Source: Pedobacter arcticus A12 (GTDB lineage: Bacteria > Bacteroidota > Bacteroidia > Sphingobacteriales > Sphingobacteriaceae). Taken from it: a stretch of 64,000 nt of DNA. Position numbers and translations under genes: made by a program. The notes below the pieces were generated by a model. That model was given only the letters and a program-made list of their open reading frames with translations. It had not been told where the DNA came from and ran no database searches. This document shows positions 1-8,302 of the stretch, piece after piece. Numbering within the stretch: position 1 is the stretch's first letter; every line of letters begins with the position of its first letter. Location: positions 186,001-250,000 of the forward strand of contig NZ_JH947128.1 in the NCBI RefSeq assembly GCF_000302595.1. The letters are read 5' to 3'.

Positions 1-283
1 TTACGATAAACTGTGCTCCGTAAGCCATTGCGGTATCTAAATCTTTTAAACTACAAACCGTTCCTACGCCAATGTTTAAATCAGAATAATTTTCAACAGC
101 ATAACGAATACTTTTCTCCGCATCAGAACTGTTTAATGTAATTTCTAAAGTATTTAAACCTGCCTTTTTATATACTGGCAAAATTTCTTTCACTAGCTCA
201 AAAGGAATGTTACGCATAATTCCAATAATCGGCACTAGACGAAATACCTCCCAGCTGAATCGATTTTCAATATTTGACATCAT
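1..283 (-). CDS. KDPG/KDPGal aldolase, partial (3' end beyond window)
   Basis: This is the N-terminal part (about 94 residues) of a class I aldolase of the KDPG/KHG family. The family cleaves 2-keto-3-deoxy-6-phospho-sugar acids to pyruvate and glyceraldehyde 3-phosphate in the cytoplasm. The translation contains the family's early strand 'VPIIGIMRN' and 'GVGTVCSLKDLDTAMAYGAQ', matching the GAGTV...A...GAQF region of Eda/DgoA. The ATG at 283 (or the adjacent ATG at 280) starts inside the end of the upstream kinase gene, a 17-bp overlap that indicates translational coupling. Beside a 2-dehydro-3-deoxygalactonokinase, the galactonate-pathway form (DgoA-like) is the most likely reading. The catalytic Lys lies beyond the window edge, so activity cannot be checked. 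Confidence 0.85.
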   Translation of the reverse strand, partial: MMSNIENRFSWEVFRLVPIIGIMRNIPFELVKEILPVYKKAGLNTLEITLNSSDAEKSIRYAVENYSDLNIGVGTVCSLKDLDTAMAYGAQFIV

Positions 284-1280
284 GATATTTGGATTGGTAG
301 ATTTTGATCTGGCCTAAAATCGTTGCATCTGTCATAGCTTCAGGTAAAACAAAATGAGCCACTGAGCCCATACCGAGTTCTTCAATTGCTTTTTTATAAA
401 GTTCAAACAGCTTATTGCCACTGCACAATATTATTTTCTCCCAATTTCCATTAAGAACTGACCTAAGCTCTGTGCCAATTAACAAACCACTTAAATAAAA
501 ATAATTTTGCCGCTTATTGCGATGCTGAAATAGCTCTCCCGTTCTAACGCTAAACAAATTCTTTAGTAGGTTAAACGATGCTGACTTTTGGATGCCATAA
601 GAAAACGCGTCGAAATCATCTAGAGTTAGGTCGCCTGTTGGCATTTCTATAGCTTGTTTCAACAAACTATTTTTTTGCAGAACCGAAAACAGTTCACCCG
701 TCATATAAGTATTAAAATCAACCATCTTACCGTCTATCACTCTAATGTGTTTAGAGTGCGTACCTGTCATAATCAGTAAAGAATTTGAAATACCATCTAA
801 AGATTGTATGATTTGTTCTAACCCTATAAATTGTGTCTCTTCTCCCCTCATTACATCAATGTTTGATTGTACTCCCGAAACCAGCAAAATACTATGGGGG
901 AAAATTTCCGACTCTTCGATTACACAAATACCTGCTTTTTCTCCGCTTAAATCAAACGGCAATACGCTATATGGCAGTTCTACCATTCCAATTGAGGATG
1001 AAGCCATACCAGATATAACCAATGGAACGCTTTTTAAAGAAAGATTTATAGCGCTAGAAATATTGTCGATATGAATTTTTAAACGGCTTTGATAAAAAGG
1101 CAATCGCTCTACTTCGCTAGTTTCTTTCCACTCATTAAAAACCTTAGACACACCATCCTCGGCGTTACTGGTTGCAACGGTTTTGCTGGAAATTATATCT
1201 ACTAATTGCAATCTGAGCGAAGAGGTTCCCCAATCACAACATAAAAGGTAAGATTCCGCTGCCAAACTTGAATAACTCAT
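267..1280 (-). CDS. dgoK: 2-dehydro-3-deoxygalactonokinase
   Basis: This 337-residue kinase is predicted to phosphorylate 2-dehydro-3-deoxy-galactonate with ATP. It is the step before the aldolase in the De Ley-Doudoroff (oxidative galactose) route. The N-terminal 'CCDWGTSSLRLQLVD' is the phosphate-binding strand of the ASKHA fold. 'VSGVQSNIDVMRGEETQ' and 'GTHSKHIRV' are typical DgoK stretches, and the length fits the family. The downstream aldolase overlaps its stop codon, so the two form one transcript. A strong terminator-like hairpin at 1617-1667 separates them from the ribulokinase gene upstream. No regulator is visible. Assignment rests on recognised family motifs. Confidence 0.9.
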   Translation of the reverse strand: MSYSSLAAESYLLCCDWGTSSLRLQLVDIISSKTVATSNAEDGVSKVFNEWKETSEVERLPFYQSRLKIHIDNISSAINLSLKSVPLVISGMASSSIGMVELPYSVLPFDLSGEKAGICVIEESEIFPHSILLVSGVQSNIDVMRGEETQFIGLEQIIQSLDGISNSLLIMTGTHSKHIRVIDGKMVDFNTYMTGELFSVLQKNSLLKQAIEMPTGDLTLDDFDAFSYGIQKSASFNLLKNLFSVRTGELFQHRNKRQNYFYLSGLLIGTELRSVLNGNWEKIILCSGNKLFELYKKAIEELGMGSVAHFVLPEAMTDATILGQIKIYQSKYHDVKY

Positions 1281-1616
1281 TTAAAATAGATTAACACGGT
1301 ATTGCTTTAAATAATGTTTACTGATTATTCTCCGTTTCTACTTAGAAAAAAAACGGTGGTTTAATATTACAATAATCGCAAATAGCAGAGGTTAATACTT
1401 ATGAAAAGCTATCCATTGCTAATGAATTTATATCTAAAAATTGGTTAAGTAATTGAGCTTGTTTTTTGATTACATTTTTATTTCTCGATTTAAAATGCTT
1501 CCCTGAATTAGCAAAGAGGGTGTTTTGAGAATATCTCTTTAATATCGAACAATAAATGTTTGGTTGTTTAAGCTTTTCGGCAAAAACCAAAGGACAAAAA
1601 ATCAGTGATTTTCAAA
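1281..1616. other. intergenic region, no supported gene
   Basis: This AT-rich gap lies between the galactonate genes and the ribulokinase terminator. It contains a 63-codon minus-strand frame (1399-1590) that opens with TTG and has no recognisable domain. I do not call it a gene. The promoter of the kinase/aldolase pair should lie in the first 100 bp or so upstream of 1280, but I could not find a convincing TAnnTTTG box. Confidence 0.5.
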
Positions 1617-1667
1617 CAACACAAAAAGAGCCATTCATGTGCGTAATGAATGGCTCTTTTTGTGTTG
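1617..1667 (-). terminator. long perfect hairpin terminator
   Basis: Two 21-base arms (1617-1637 and 1647-1667) are perfectly complementary around a 9-base loop. The GC-rich core gagccattca pairs with tgaatggctc and is flanked by A and T runs, so it can act on either strand. It sits about 70 bp after the ribulokinase stop codon and ends the isomerase-kinase transcript. Confidence 0.85.
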
Positions 1668-1734
1668 TGTAACTAAGCCTTTATATTGAACGTTTTAAAA
1701 TTTAAGCAGTTTTAAGGAAACTGTAATATGTTAT

Positions 1735-3372
1735 TTAAACAACTGCCAATTTTGAGTATTTCTGATATAAAACTTCGTAGGTTCTAACTTTATCAACTTC
1801 TGGAGTGTAAACTTTATCAAAACCAGAAGTCATTTGAGCTTGTGCCTCGCTAACATTATTGTAAATACCAGCTACAGTAGCTGCAAACATAGCAGCGCCT
1901 AATGCACATGCTTGTTCACTGGTAACTACCTTTATTTTTGTATTGAGTACGTTGGCTAAGGTTTGCATCACAAAGTCAGATTTTTTTGTAATTCCACCTA
2001 AAGCTAATACTTCGTTAATTACAACACCTTCTTTTTCGAAACGTTCAACTATGGCTTTAGAGCCAAATGCTGTAGCTTCTACCAATGCCTTAAAAACATG
2101 GGCCGGCTTTGTATCCAGCGTAATATCTGCTATTAAACATTTAAGATTCATATCTACATCAGGTGTTCGCTTTCCATTGATCCAATCTAAAGCAACAACA
2201 TCGTCTTTGGTTAAAGGAAGTTCGCCTGCGACTTTATTTAGATAGGGCAAAAGCTTATCATCTAGCGCTTGCAAATCAGACTCTGATAGCATACCCGCTC
2301 CCAGACTGTATAACGGAGACAAAAGAAATTCTTTAAACCATTGGTATAAATCGCCAAAAGCAGACTGCCCAGCTTCCATCCCCAACATTTGTGGATGTAT
2401 AGATCCATCAACTTGGCCGCAAATTCCTTTTATCAATTTGCCTTTATAGGCATCAACATTTGCCACCACCATATCACAGGTAGATGTGCCTATTACTTTC
2501 ACTAAAGTGTTTTCTTTAATACCGGCACCTACCGCTCCAAAGTGCGCATCAATTGCACCTACTGCAACTACTACGTTTGAGGGTAAACCAAGTTTGGCCA
2601 TCCATTCGTTAGAAACCACACCAACAGATTCATCAGCGGTAAAAGTATCTTGGTATAATCTTTCTCGCAACCCAGCTAAGCGGTTATCCAACTTATTCAA
2701 AAATGCTTCTGAAGGAAGTCCGCCAAATTCCTCATTCCACATGGCCTTATGGCCGGCTGCGCAACGACTTCTTTTTAGCGTTAATGGATTAGTGTTCCCC
2801 GTTAATAATGCAGGAATCCAGTCACAATGCTCAACCCACGAAAAAGCTTTTGCTGAAACCTCGCTATCTATTCTTAGAACATGTAATATTTTAGACCAAA
2901 ACCACTCTGAGGAATAAATACCTCCAGAATACTTGGTAAAATCTACTTCCCAGCTCTTTGCAAGTGCGTTAATCTCATCCGCTTCATTATTTGCACTATG
3001 ATCTTTCCATAAAACAAACATTGCGTTAGGGTTTTCCGCAAACGCTGGCAAAAGCGCTAAAGGTGTTCCGTTTTCATCAACAGCTACCGGTGTAGAACCT
3101 GTAGTATCAATAGCGATACCTTTAATATTCTGCTGTATTTCTGGCGAAACATTAGAAAGCACTTGTTTAATTGTACTTTCTAAACCCTCCATATAATCTA
3201 AAGGATGTTGCCTAAACTCAGATTTTGTGGGATTACAATATTTCCCTTGCTTCCACCTTGGATATTGATGTACGGCAGTTGCCAGCTCTTTTCCGGTAAG
3301 TGCATCAACTAACAATGCCCTTACGGAATCTGTGCCGTAATCAAGTCCAATTACATATTTGCCTGTTGCCAT
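1735..3372 (-). CDS. araB: ribulokinase (FGGY kinase)
   Basis: This 545-residue FGGY-family sugar kinase is predicted to phosphorylate L-ribulose (family members also take other ketopentoses). The N-terminal 'GLDYGTDSVRALLVDALTG' is the characteristic AraB form of the phosphate-1 motif, and 'HQYPRWKQGKYCNP' is also AraB-like. The C-terminal half holds 'ALGGITKKSDFVMQTLANV' and 'QACALGAAMFAA', the adenosine-binding part of the FGGY fold. Length is normal. It starts 2 bp after the stop of the isomerase gene, so the two are co-translated as isomerase followed by kinase. Because the partner is fucose-isomerase-like, the true substrate could be L-ribulose, L-fuculose or a related ketose. Confidence 0.88.
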   Translation of the reverse strand: MATGKYVIGLDYGTDSVRALLVDALTGKELATAVHQYPRWKQGKYCNPTKSEFRQHPLDYMEGLESTIKQVLSNVSPEIQQNIKGIAIDTTGSTPVAVDENGTPLALLPAFAENPNAMFVLWKDHSANNEADEINALAKSWEVDFTKYSGGIYSSEWFWSKILHVLRIDSEVSAKAFSWVEHCDWIPALLTGNTNPLTLKRSRCAAGHKAMWNEEFGGLPSEAFLNKLDNRLAGLRERLYQDTFTADESVGVVSNEWMAKLGLPSNVVVAVGAIDAHFGAVGAGIKENTLVKVIGTSTCDMVVANVDAYKGKLIKGICGQVDGSIHPQMLGMEAGQSAFGDLYQWFKEFLLSPLYSLGAGMLSESDLQALDDKLLPYLNKVAGELPLTKDDVVALDWINGKRTPDVDMNLKCLIADITLDTKPAHVFKALVEATAFGSKAIVERFEKEGVVINEVLALGGITKKSDFVMQTLANVLNTKIKVVTSEQACALGAAMFAATVAGIYNNVSEAQAQMTSGFDKVYTPEVDKVRTYEVLYQKYSKLAVV

Positions 3373-3374
3373 AG

Positions 3375-5009
3375 TTATGAAAATCTTTTTCCTTCGTGAT
3401 CTACATCACCACAAAAATGAACCTGAATACCTAATTCTGCAATTGCTGCAGCTTTTATACGGCAAGCTCTATGTGCAGCTGCTTCATCATCCGCATATAC
3501 TACATGAATGTGGTTTGCTTTATGCCTAGCCATCATTTGATCACGACTTACGCCATCTAAAGTAGCATGCATAATTGGCCATTGTGGGCTAGTTAAATCC
3601 CATCTTCTTTGTGTTTCTTCTTCTGGCAACTTTACAGATTTACCTACTCCTAAATCACAATGTAACTGATTGTTTTGGATATAAATACGGCTCCAAACTA
3701 TACTTCCAGGTTTACTTACCCCTCTAAGCGTTCCTCCTCCTAAACGAAAGAACATAGGAGGCTGTCTCATGCTATCTGCACCTTTATACCCTCCGGTAAA
3801 ATGTGATGGTGGAGCAGCTCCCGAGATTAAGAACACCCAAACAAAATCATCTACACCTTCTCCTTTAAAATGTTGGCCCCAACGTAAATCATGCAACGTA
3901 TTATCGCCCTGCATGCCAAGTTCTTTCCATAATTTATAGGTTAAAAGCGCATCAATACCAGCGCACTCATCTACCTCATTAAAATGTGGCAATGCTTCGC
4001 CAGCAAATAATTCTTTTCCAGAAACTGAATATGCTGGTGGGCGTTCTTGGTTGTTTAACAATCCTTCAACCAAATCACTTGCTGGAGCTAAATCTTTTAA
4101 TCCTTGCTGGTATTGTATACCGATGGTATCGCAACCAAATTCATCTGCTAGGCGTAATGCAGCAATGTACATTTTGCACTGTATAAGCGTTTGGTTTCTG
4201 GTTAATTCTGTAGCTTCATCTGTTCCCCAATGAAACTTCATCCCTTTGTCCAACAGCCAGGCTAATATTTTCTCTGCTTCTTCATCTTTCACTTCCAACA
4301 TTTTAGCATATAAAGTAGATTGGCTCAATCTTTCTTTAAATATACCTGTTGCGTGGAGTAAATCGTCAGGAACAATGGCATTGAACATACCCATACATCC
4401 TTCATCAAACACGCCCATAATGGCCTTATCGTCTCTAAGTTTTTTGCCAAATGCTCTGCCTATTTCTTCATCTTTACTAGGTATCGAAACAGCAGACATG
4501 GATTTAACCTGAGTACTATCATGCGTGATTTTTGCTGTTGTTAACCATTCGTTTAGTCCCTTTTTAAAGAAATTATCTGTAAAATCCTCGCTCCATAAAA
4601 AGCTGTATTTCACATTGGCTTTGGTAAGAGAGCCGGTTAAATTAAGCGCACCTACCAAACCAGGAAATTGCCCACTCCAATTTGCAACAATTAAAATAGG
4701 TCCTTTATGAGTAGTTAGACCTGCTAAAACATGATGACTATACTGCCAAACACTTTCTGCAACGATAAGTGGCAAGTTTGGATCTAAGGTTTTAAACACT
4801 TCAATTCCCATTCTCTGAGAATCTATGAATCCATGTTTTTTTATTGGATTGTAAGCATGTCCTCTTTTAACGGAAAACCCTTCGGCAGTTAATGCCTCTG
4901 CTAATTGTTCTTCCATTTTTGACTGTGCGTCCCAACAACTTAAATTTGCTGATTCTCGCAAATCTCCACTACATACGAGATAAACTTGTTTATTTTCAGT
5001 TATTGCCAT
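3375..5009 (-). CDS. L-fucose/L-arabinose isomerase family protein
   Basis: This 544-residue cytoplasmic enzyme belongs to the FucI/AraA superfamily, whose members are Mn-dependent aldose-ketose isomerases. Recognisable stretches are 'LIVANWSGQFPGLVGALNL' in the N-terminal half, 'MGVFDEGCMGMFNAIVPDD' around a predicted metal/catalytic Glu region, and a C-terminal 'ARHKANHIHVVYADDEAAA' supplying His residues. It is somewhat shorter than E. coli FucI (about 590). Pairing with a ribulokinase favours an L-arabinose or fucose/D-arabinose-type pathway; I cannot separate these from sequence alone. A shared 20-bp element lies 115 bp upstream (5124-5143), between this gene and the divergent AraC regulator, which is the obvious candidate to control it. 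Confidence 0.75.
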   Translation of the reverse strand: MAITENKQVYLVCSGDLRESANLSCWDAQSKMEEQLAEALTAEGFSVKRGHAYNPIKKHGFIDSQRMGIEVFKTLDPNLPLIVAESVWQYSHHVLAGLTTHKGPILIVANWSGQFPGLVGALNLTGSLTKANVKYSFLWSEDFTDNFFKKGLNEWLTTAKITHDSTQVKSMSAVSIPSKDEEIGRAFGKKLRDDKAIMGVFDEGCMGMFNAIVPDDLLHATGIFKERLSQSTLYAKMLEVKDEEAEKILAWLLDKGMKFHWGTDEATELTRNQTLIQCKMYIAALRLADEFGCDTIGIQYQQGLKDLAPASDLVEGLLNNQERPPAYSVSGKELFAGEALPHFNEVDECAGIDALLTYKLWKELGMQGDNTLHDLRWGQHFKGEGVDDFVWVFLISGAAPPSHFTGGYKGADSMRQPPMFFRLGGGTLRGVSKPGSIVWSRIYIQNNQLHCDLGVGKSVKLPEEETQRRWDLTSPQWPIMHATLDGVSRDQMMARHKANHIHVVYADDEAAAHRACRIKAAAIAELGIQVHFCGDVDHEGKRFS

Positions 5010-5123
5010 AATAATTGGTTTTGGGTTTATTTTTCTTTGTCTGTTACTGAAATTATACTTTCATTAACTTCCTAAACAAATATGCTAAGCAAAACTCCAA
5101 ATTCTATAAGTGTTTTTACCCGC

Positions 5124-5143
5124 TTTATATACTATATTATCCT
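5124..5143 (-). promoter_or_regulatory. shared upstream element, copy 1
   Basis: The plus-strand sequence is tttatatactatattatcct, 115 bp before the isomerase start and 135 bp before the AraC-family start. It matches the copy at 9848 at 17 of 20 positions and the copy at 47254 at 16 of 20. The position fits an operator or activator site in a divergent promoter region. Function is inferred only. Confidence 0.45.
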
Positions 5144-5277
5144 AGATTTTTGTTTGAGCACTTTTTTGTTTTATATTAGATTTAAACCAAAAACGAATAT
5201 TGCTTCTAATAAGAGCCCGTGAGGATTTCTTATTCCAAGAAAACAACAATTTTTATATAAGACAAATTTACATAGTG

Positions 5278-6156
5278 ATGAAGCCTTATTTTCATAAAGT
5301 ACCTACTAAATTAGAAACTTCATTTAGTATAAGAAATGACACATTACCTAATTTTGGTACACTTTGGCATTACCACCCAGAGCTAGAGCTACACCATGTA
5401 AAAAAAGGAAAGGGTGTGAAATTTATTGGGGATAATATTAGCAATTTTTCAGACGGAGAGTTAATTCTGATTGGAGAAAACCTGCCTCATACCTGGCGAT
5501 GCGAGGACAATTATTTTTTACCAGAATCTAAATTAAGAGTAGAAGCTTGTGTAATGCACTTCTTACCCAATTGCTTAGGACAAGATTTTATAAACTTACC
5601 CGAAGCACATCAGATTTCGAGGCTTTATGAGAAAGCTAAAAAAGGATTGATTATCAAAGGAGATACTAAGAAAAAAATAGTCTCGTTGATGGAAAAAGCT
5701 GGCGATGCTGTTAATCTGGAAAGGTTAACCATTCTACTTTCAATATTGAGCACTTTAGCAAATTCAGAAGAATACGACTTTATTACTTCGACAAGTGCTT
5801 ATTTTGCTCCAAATAATTTAGACACAGATCGTATTAACAAAATTTGCGCTTATACTTTAACCAATTATAAAAACGAAATTACCATTTCGGAAATCTCGGC
5901 GCTTAGCAACTTAAGTGTCACTTCTTTTTGTAGGTATTTTAAAAAAATGACTAAGAAAACGTATTATGATTTTTTAACAGAAATTAGAATTAGCCATGCC
6001 TGCAGAATACTTATTGAAAGTGAAATGACTGTTGAAGTAATTTGTATGGAGTGTGGCTTTAATAACCCGTCTAACTTCTACAGACACTTTAAAAATATTA
6101 CGGGACACACACCCGTTGAGTATAAAAAGAAGTATTTGAACAAAGTAACGATTTAA
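5278..6156 (+). CDS. AraC family transcriptional regulator
   Basis: This cytoplasmic regulator has an N-terminal cupin-type sugar-sensing domain and a C-terminal pair of helix-turn-helix motifs. The cupin part has 'HYHPELELHHVKKGKG' and 'GENLPHTWRC', typical of Bacteroidota AraC proteins. The C-terminal 'ISEISALSNLSVTSFCRYFK' and 'CGFNNPSNFYRHFK' are the two AraC recognition-helix signatures. I prefer the ATG at 5278 (292 residues) over an upstream in-frame start at 5200: related proteins begin with M-K-P and the extra 26 residues resemble nothing. It diverges from the isomerase-kinase operon and is convergent with the FG-GAP operon, from which it is separated by a hairpin. It probably controls the former and perhaps other copies of the shared element. 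Confidence 0.9.
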   Translation: MKPYFHKVPTKLETSFSIRNDTLPNFGTLWHYHPELELHHVKKGKGVKFIGDNISNFSDGELILIGENLPHTWRCEDNYFLPESKLRVEACVMHFLPNCLGQDFINLPEAHQISRLYEKAKKGLIIKGDTKKKIVSLMEKAGDAVNLERLTILLSILSTLANSEEYDFITSTSAYFAPNNLDTDRINKICAYTLTNYKNEITISEISALSNLSVTSFCRYFKKMTKKTYYDFLTEIRISHACRILIESEMTVEVICMECGFNNPSNFYRHFKNITGHTPVEYKKKYLNKVTI

Positions 6157-6235
6157 GTAAAATCTCGCAACCAAAACCTAAGAATTGCCTATCTGCAATT
6201 TTTATACGCTCCTTATCCGAAGAAATTAAAGAAAA

Positions 6236-6268
6236 AGAGGCTGTTCTCACATTTATGAGACAGCCTCT
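6236..6268. terminator. bidirectional hairpin between convergent genes
   Basis: The arms 6236-6249 (agaggctgttctca) and 6256-6268 (tgagacagcctct) pair over 13 positions with one bulged base. An A-run precedes the left arm, giving a T-run on the minus strand. It lies between the AraC gene and the convergent FG-GAP gene and can end both transcripts. Confidence 0.75.
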
Positions 6269-6305
6269 TGATACCTGTAATAGGTTAGTTTAAAATTCCT
6301 TATTG

Positions 6306-8279
6306 CTATTTTGTTCTTGGATTAGGCAGGTAATAAAAATGCCCGTCTTCAGCACCAACTAATAAATCGGGGATTCCGTCTTTATTCCAGTCAACCACAG
6401 TTGGGCTTGTATCATGCCCGGCAAGCACCAGTTTGGCTACTGGTTTTTGGTTTTTAAGTTGCACTACACCATTTTTAACACCCATATTCTGTAATACAGT
6501 CACATTCAGACTATTTACCAAAACATCTAATTTCCCATCGCCGTCCCAATCAGCTATCGTAAATTTTCTTCTTCCGCTTTGCCCGTACTTTCCAGTATTT
6601 AAACTTAAAGCACCCGCTACGCTATCTGTAATATCATTCTTTTGGTTGTATCCAGAAAAATCTGTTCCGTAGAAAATTCTTTTTGGTTGTTTTAAAATCA
6701 GCTCGCCCCCTTTTTTTATCCGCTCAAAATAAGAAAGGTAACCACCAGTGTCTAACATAATTAAATCTGTTAAGCCATCTTTATTCCAATCTGTTGCAAA
6801 AGGTGTTGTTCTCCATTGTGTTACTAAAGATTTTGGTTCTGGATTCCACCAATTCCAATGCGGTTTAGGAATTGTAGCATTTCCCCAATCAACAGTAACA
6901 TTTTGTTCTTTCGCCAATTTAGGCGCTTTTTTTGTACCGATGTTTTTATACCAAATTACTTTTCCGAATATAGAATTTACGATAACATCTTTTAAACCGT
7001 CACCATCCCAATCTGCTACGGAAAGTGTAGTATAACCCCATTTTGCTTCTGCAGGGCCTTGTATTGAACCATTGTAGCCAGCCATTATCCTGATGGCTTT
7101 ATCATCGCTTTCCAATAGTTTAGGCGCTGCCCAACGTGGCATTCCGTTATACATTCCTAAGTTTTCAATAAAAGCAATGTGTCCGGCAGAGTTTCCAACA
7201 ATAATATCTTCATCCCCATCATTATCCCAATCTACACTAAATGGTGTAGCCAATGCGCCAAACTTCACATTGTCTGCTTTTTGTTGCAGGTATACGGGAT
7301 TTTTAAATTGTGGCATTCTGTTTATCACTTTTCCGGTATGCTCAATCAATGCTACTCTTCCATCCTCGTCGCCCACTATTAAATCCATAAAACCATCATT
7401 ATTCCAATCAACAGCTACAGGAATAATCATTTCTAAATCCATTTTAATAATTCCACTGGCGTTAGAAAGAAGCTTACCTTCTGCATAAACAGGCTTTTCT
7501 CGGGTTCCAACATTTTCGAAATAAGTCATTTTATCCAAAAATTCGCCACATATCAAATCCAGATCTCCATCTCCATCGAAATCAGCAAAATTAGGCGTTG
7601 GGGCACCAAACACATCTATTTCTTTTCCAGCTGCTTTAATTCTTCCTTTATTGACATATTCACCGTTTACGTTTTCTATCAGGTAAACAAAGCCATGTAA
7701 CGGCCCTTTTGTCCACTTTCCTTCGCTATTAAAGGCATTATCCCAACCATAATCTCCCCAATCATCAATACCAACTACAATATCTATATCTCCGTCATTA
7801 TCATAATCAACCAGTTTCCATTGGTTAAACCGATTTCTTCCAACGATGTCTTTCTTTATAGAATCAACTGGGAATAATTTTTTCCTATTTTTTGAAATGT
7901 TATTTTTCAAATCCAGCAACTCTGCACCTGGCACAGTAAAACGCGGTTTGCCGTTTATATAAGAAACCTGAATATCTTTGAGCGACTTAGCTAACCATAC
8001 TGGTTTTTCGAATATCGGGTTTTTACCTCCAGTTTTATTTTCAAACAAATAAAGGCCGTTAAACGGTTTTCCCTGGCTAGAAACCAACAAATCCATATCG
8101 CCATCACCATCATAATCCATCGGAATTGGCCATGCCCATAAACCCACACCTAAATCAACCGTTAAACCAGGATTATTGTATTTCAAAAACTGAAAATCCT
8201 TTTCCTCTTGTGCTTGCGCTTTTATATTAAAGGATATTACTCCTAATACAGCCGTTAAATAAATTCCTATTCTTTTCAT
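6306..8279 (-). CDS. secreted FG-GAP/VCBS beta-propeller protein
   Basis: This 657-residue exported protein contains about nine Ca-binding FG-GAP motifs of the form D-x-D/N-x-D-G-x-x-D, such as 'DYDGDGDMDLLVSS', 'DYDNDGDIDIVVG', 'DFDGDGDLDLICG' and 'DWNKDGIPDLLVG'. They are spread along the whole chain, consistent with a seven- or eight-bladed propeller. I place the start at ATG 8279: from there the protein begins with a standard signal peptide (MKRIGIYLTAVLGVISF... AQAQ). The longer frame would overlap the upstream esterase gene. It is probably co-transcribed with that esterase. FG-GAP propellers occur in PL11 rhamnogalacturonan lyases and in many non-catalytic surface proteins, so the role here (lyase, binding protein or other) is open. 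Confidence 0.85.
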   Translation of the reverse strand: MKRIGIYLTAVLGVISFNIKAQAQEEKDFQFLKYNNPGLTVDLGVGLWAWPIPMDYDGDGDMDLLVSSQGKPFNGLYLFENKTGGKNPIFEKPVWLAKSLKDIQVSYINGKPRFTVPGAELLDLKNNISKNRKKLFPVDSIKKDIVGRNRFNQWKLVDYDNDGDIDIVVGIDDWGDYGWDNAFNSEGKWTKGPLHGFVYLIENVNGEYVNKGRIKAAGKEIDVFGAPTPNFADFDGDGDLDLICGEFLDKMTYFENVGTREKPVYAEGKLLSNASGIIKMDLEMIIPVAVDWNNDGFMDLIVGDEDGRVALIEHTGKVINRMPQFKNPVYLQQKADNVKFGALATPFSVDWDNDGDEDIIVGNSAGHIAFIENLGMYNGMPRWAAPKLLESDDKAIRIMAGYNGSIQGPAEAKWGYTTLSVADWDGDGLKDVIVNSIFGKVIWYKNIGTKKAPKLAKEQNVTVDWGNATIPKPHWNWWNPEPKSLVTQWRTTPFATDWNKDGLTDLIMLDTGGYLSYFERIKKGGELILKQPKRIFYGTDFSGYNQKNDITDSVAGALSLNTGKYGQSGRRKFTIADWDGDGKLDVLVNSLNVTVLQNMGVKNGVVQLKNQKPVAKLVLAGHDTSPTVVDWNKDGIPDLLVGAEDGHFYYLPNPRTK

Positions 8280-8302
8280 CTTATGGTTAAAATTATGATT
8301 AC

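Noticed and set aside
1399-1590. 63-codon minus-strand frame between the galactonate and ribulokinase genes
   Set aside because: It opens with TTG, has no domain or family resemblance, and lies in AT-rich intergenic DNA; chance is the simpler explanation.
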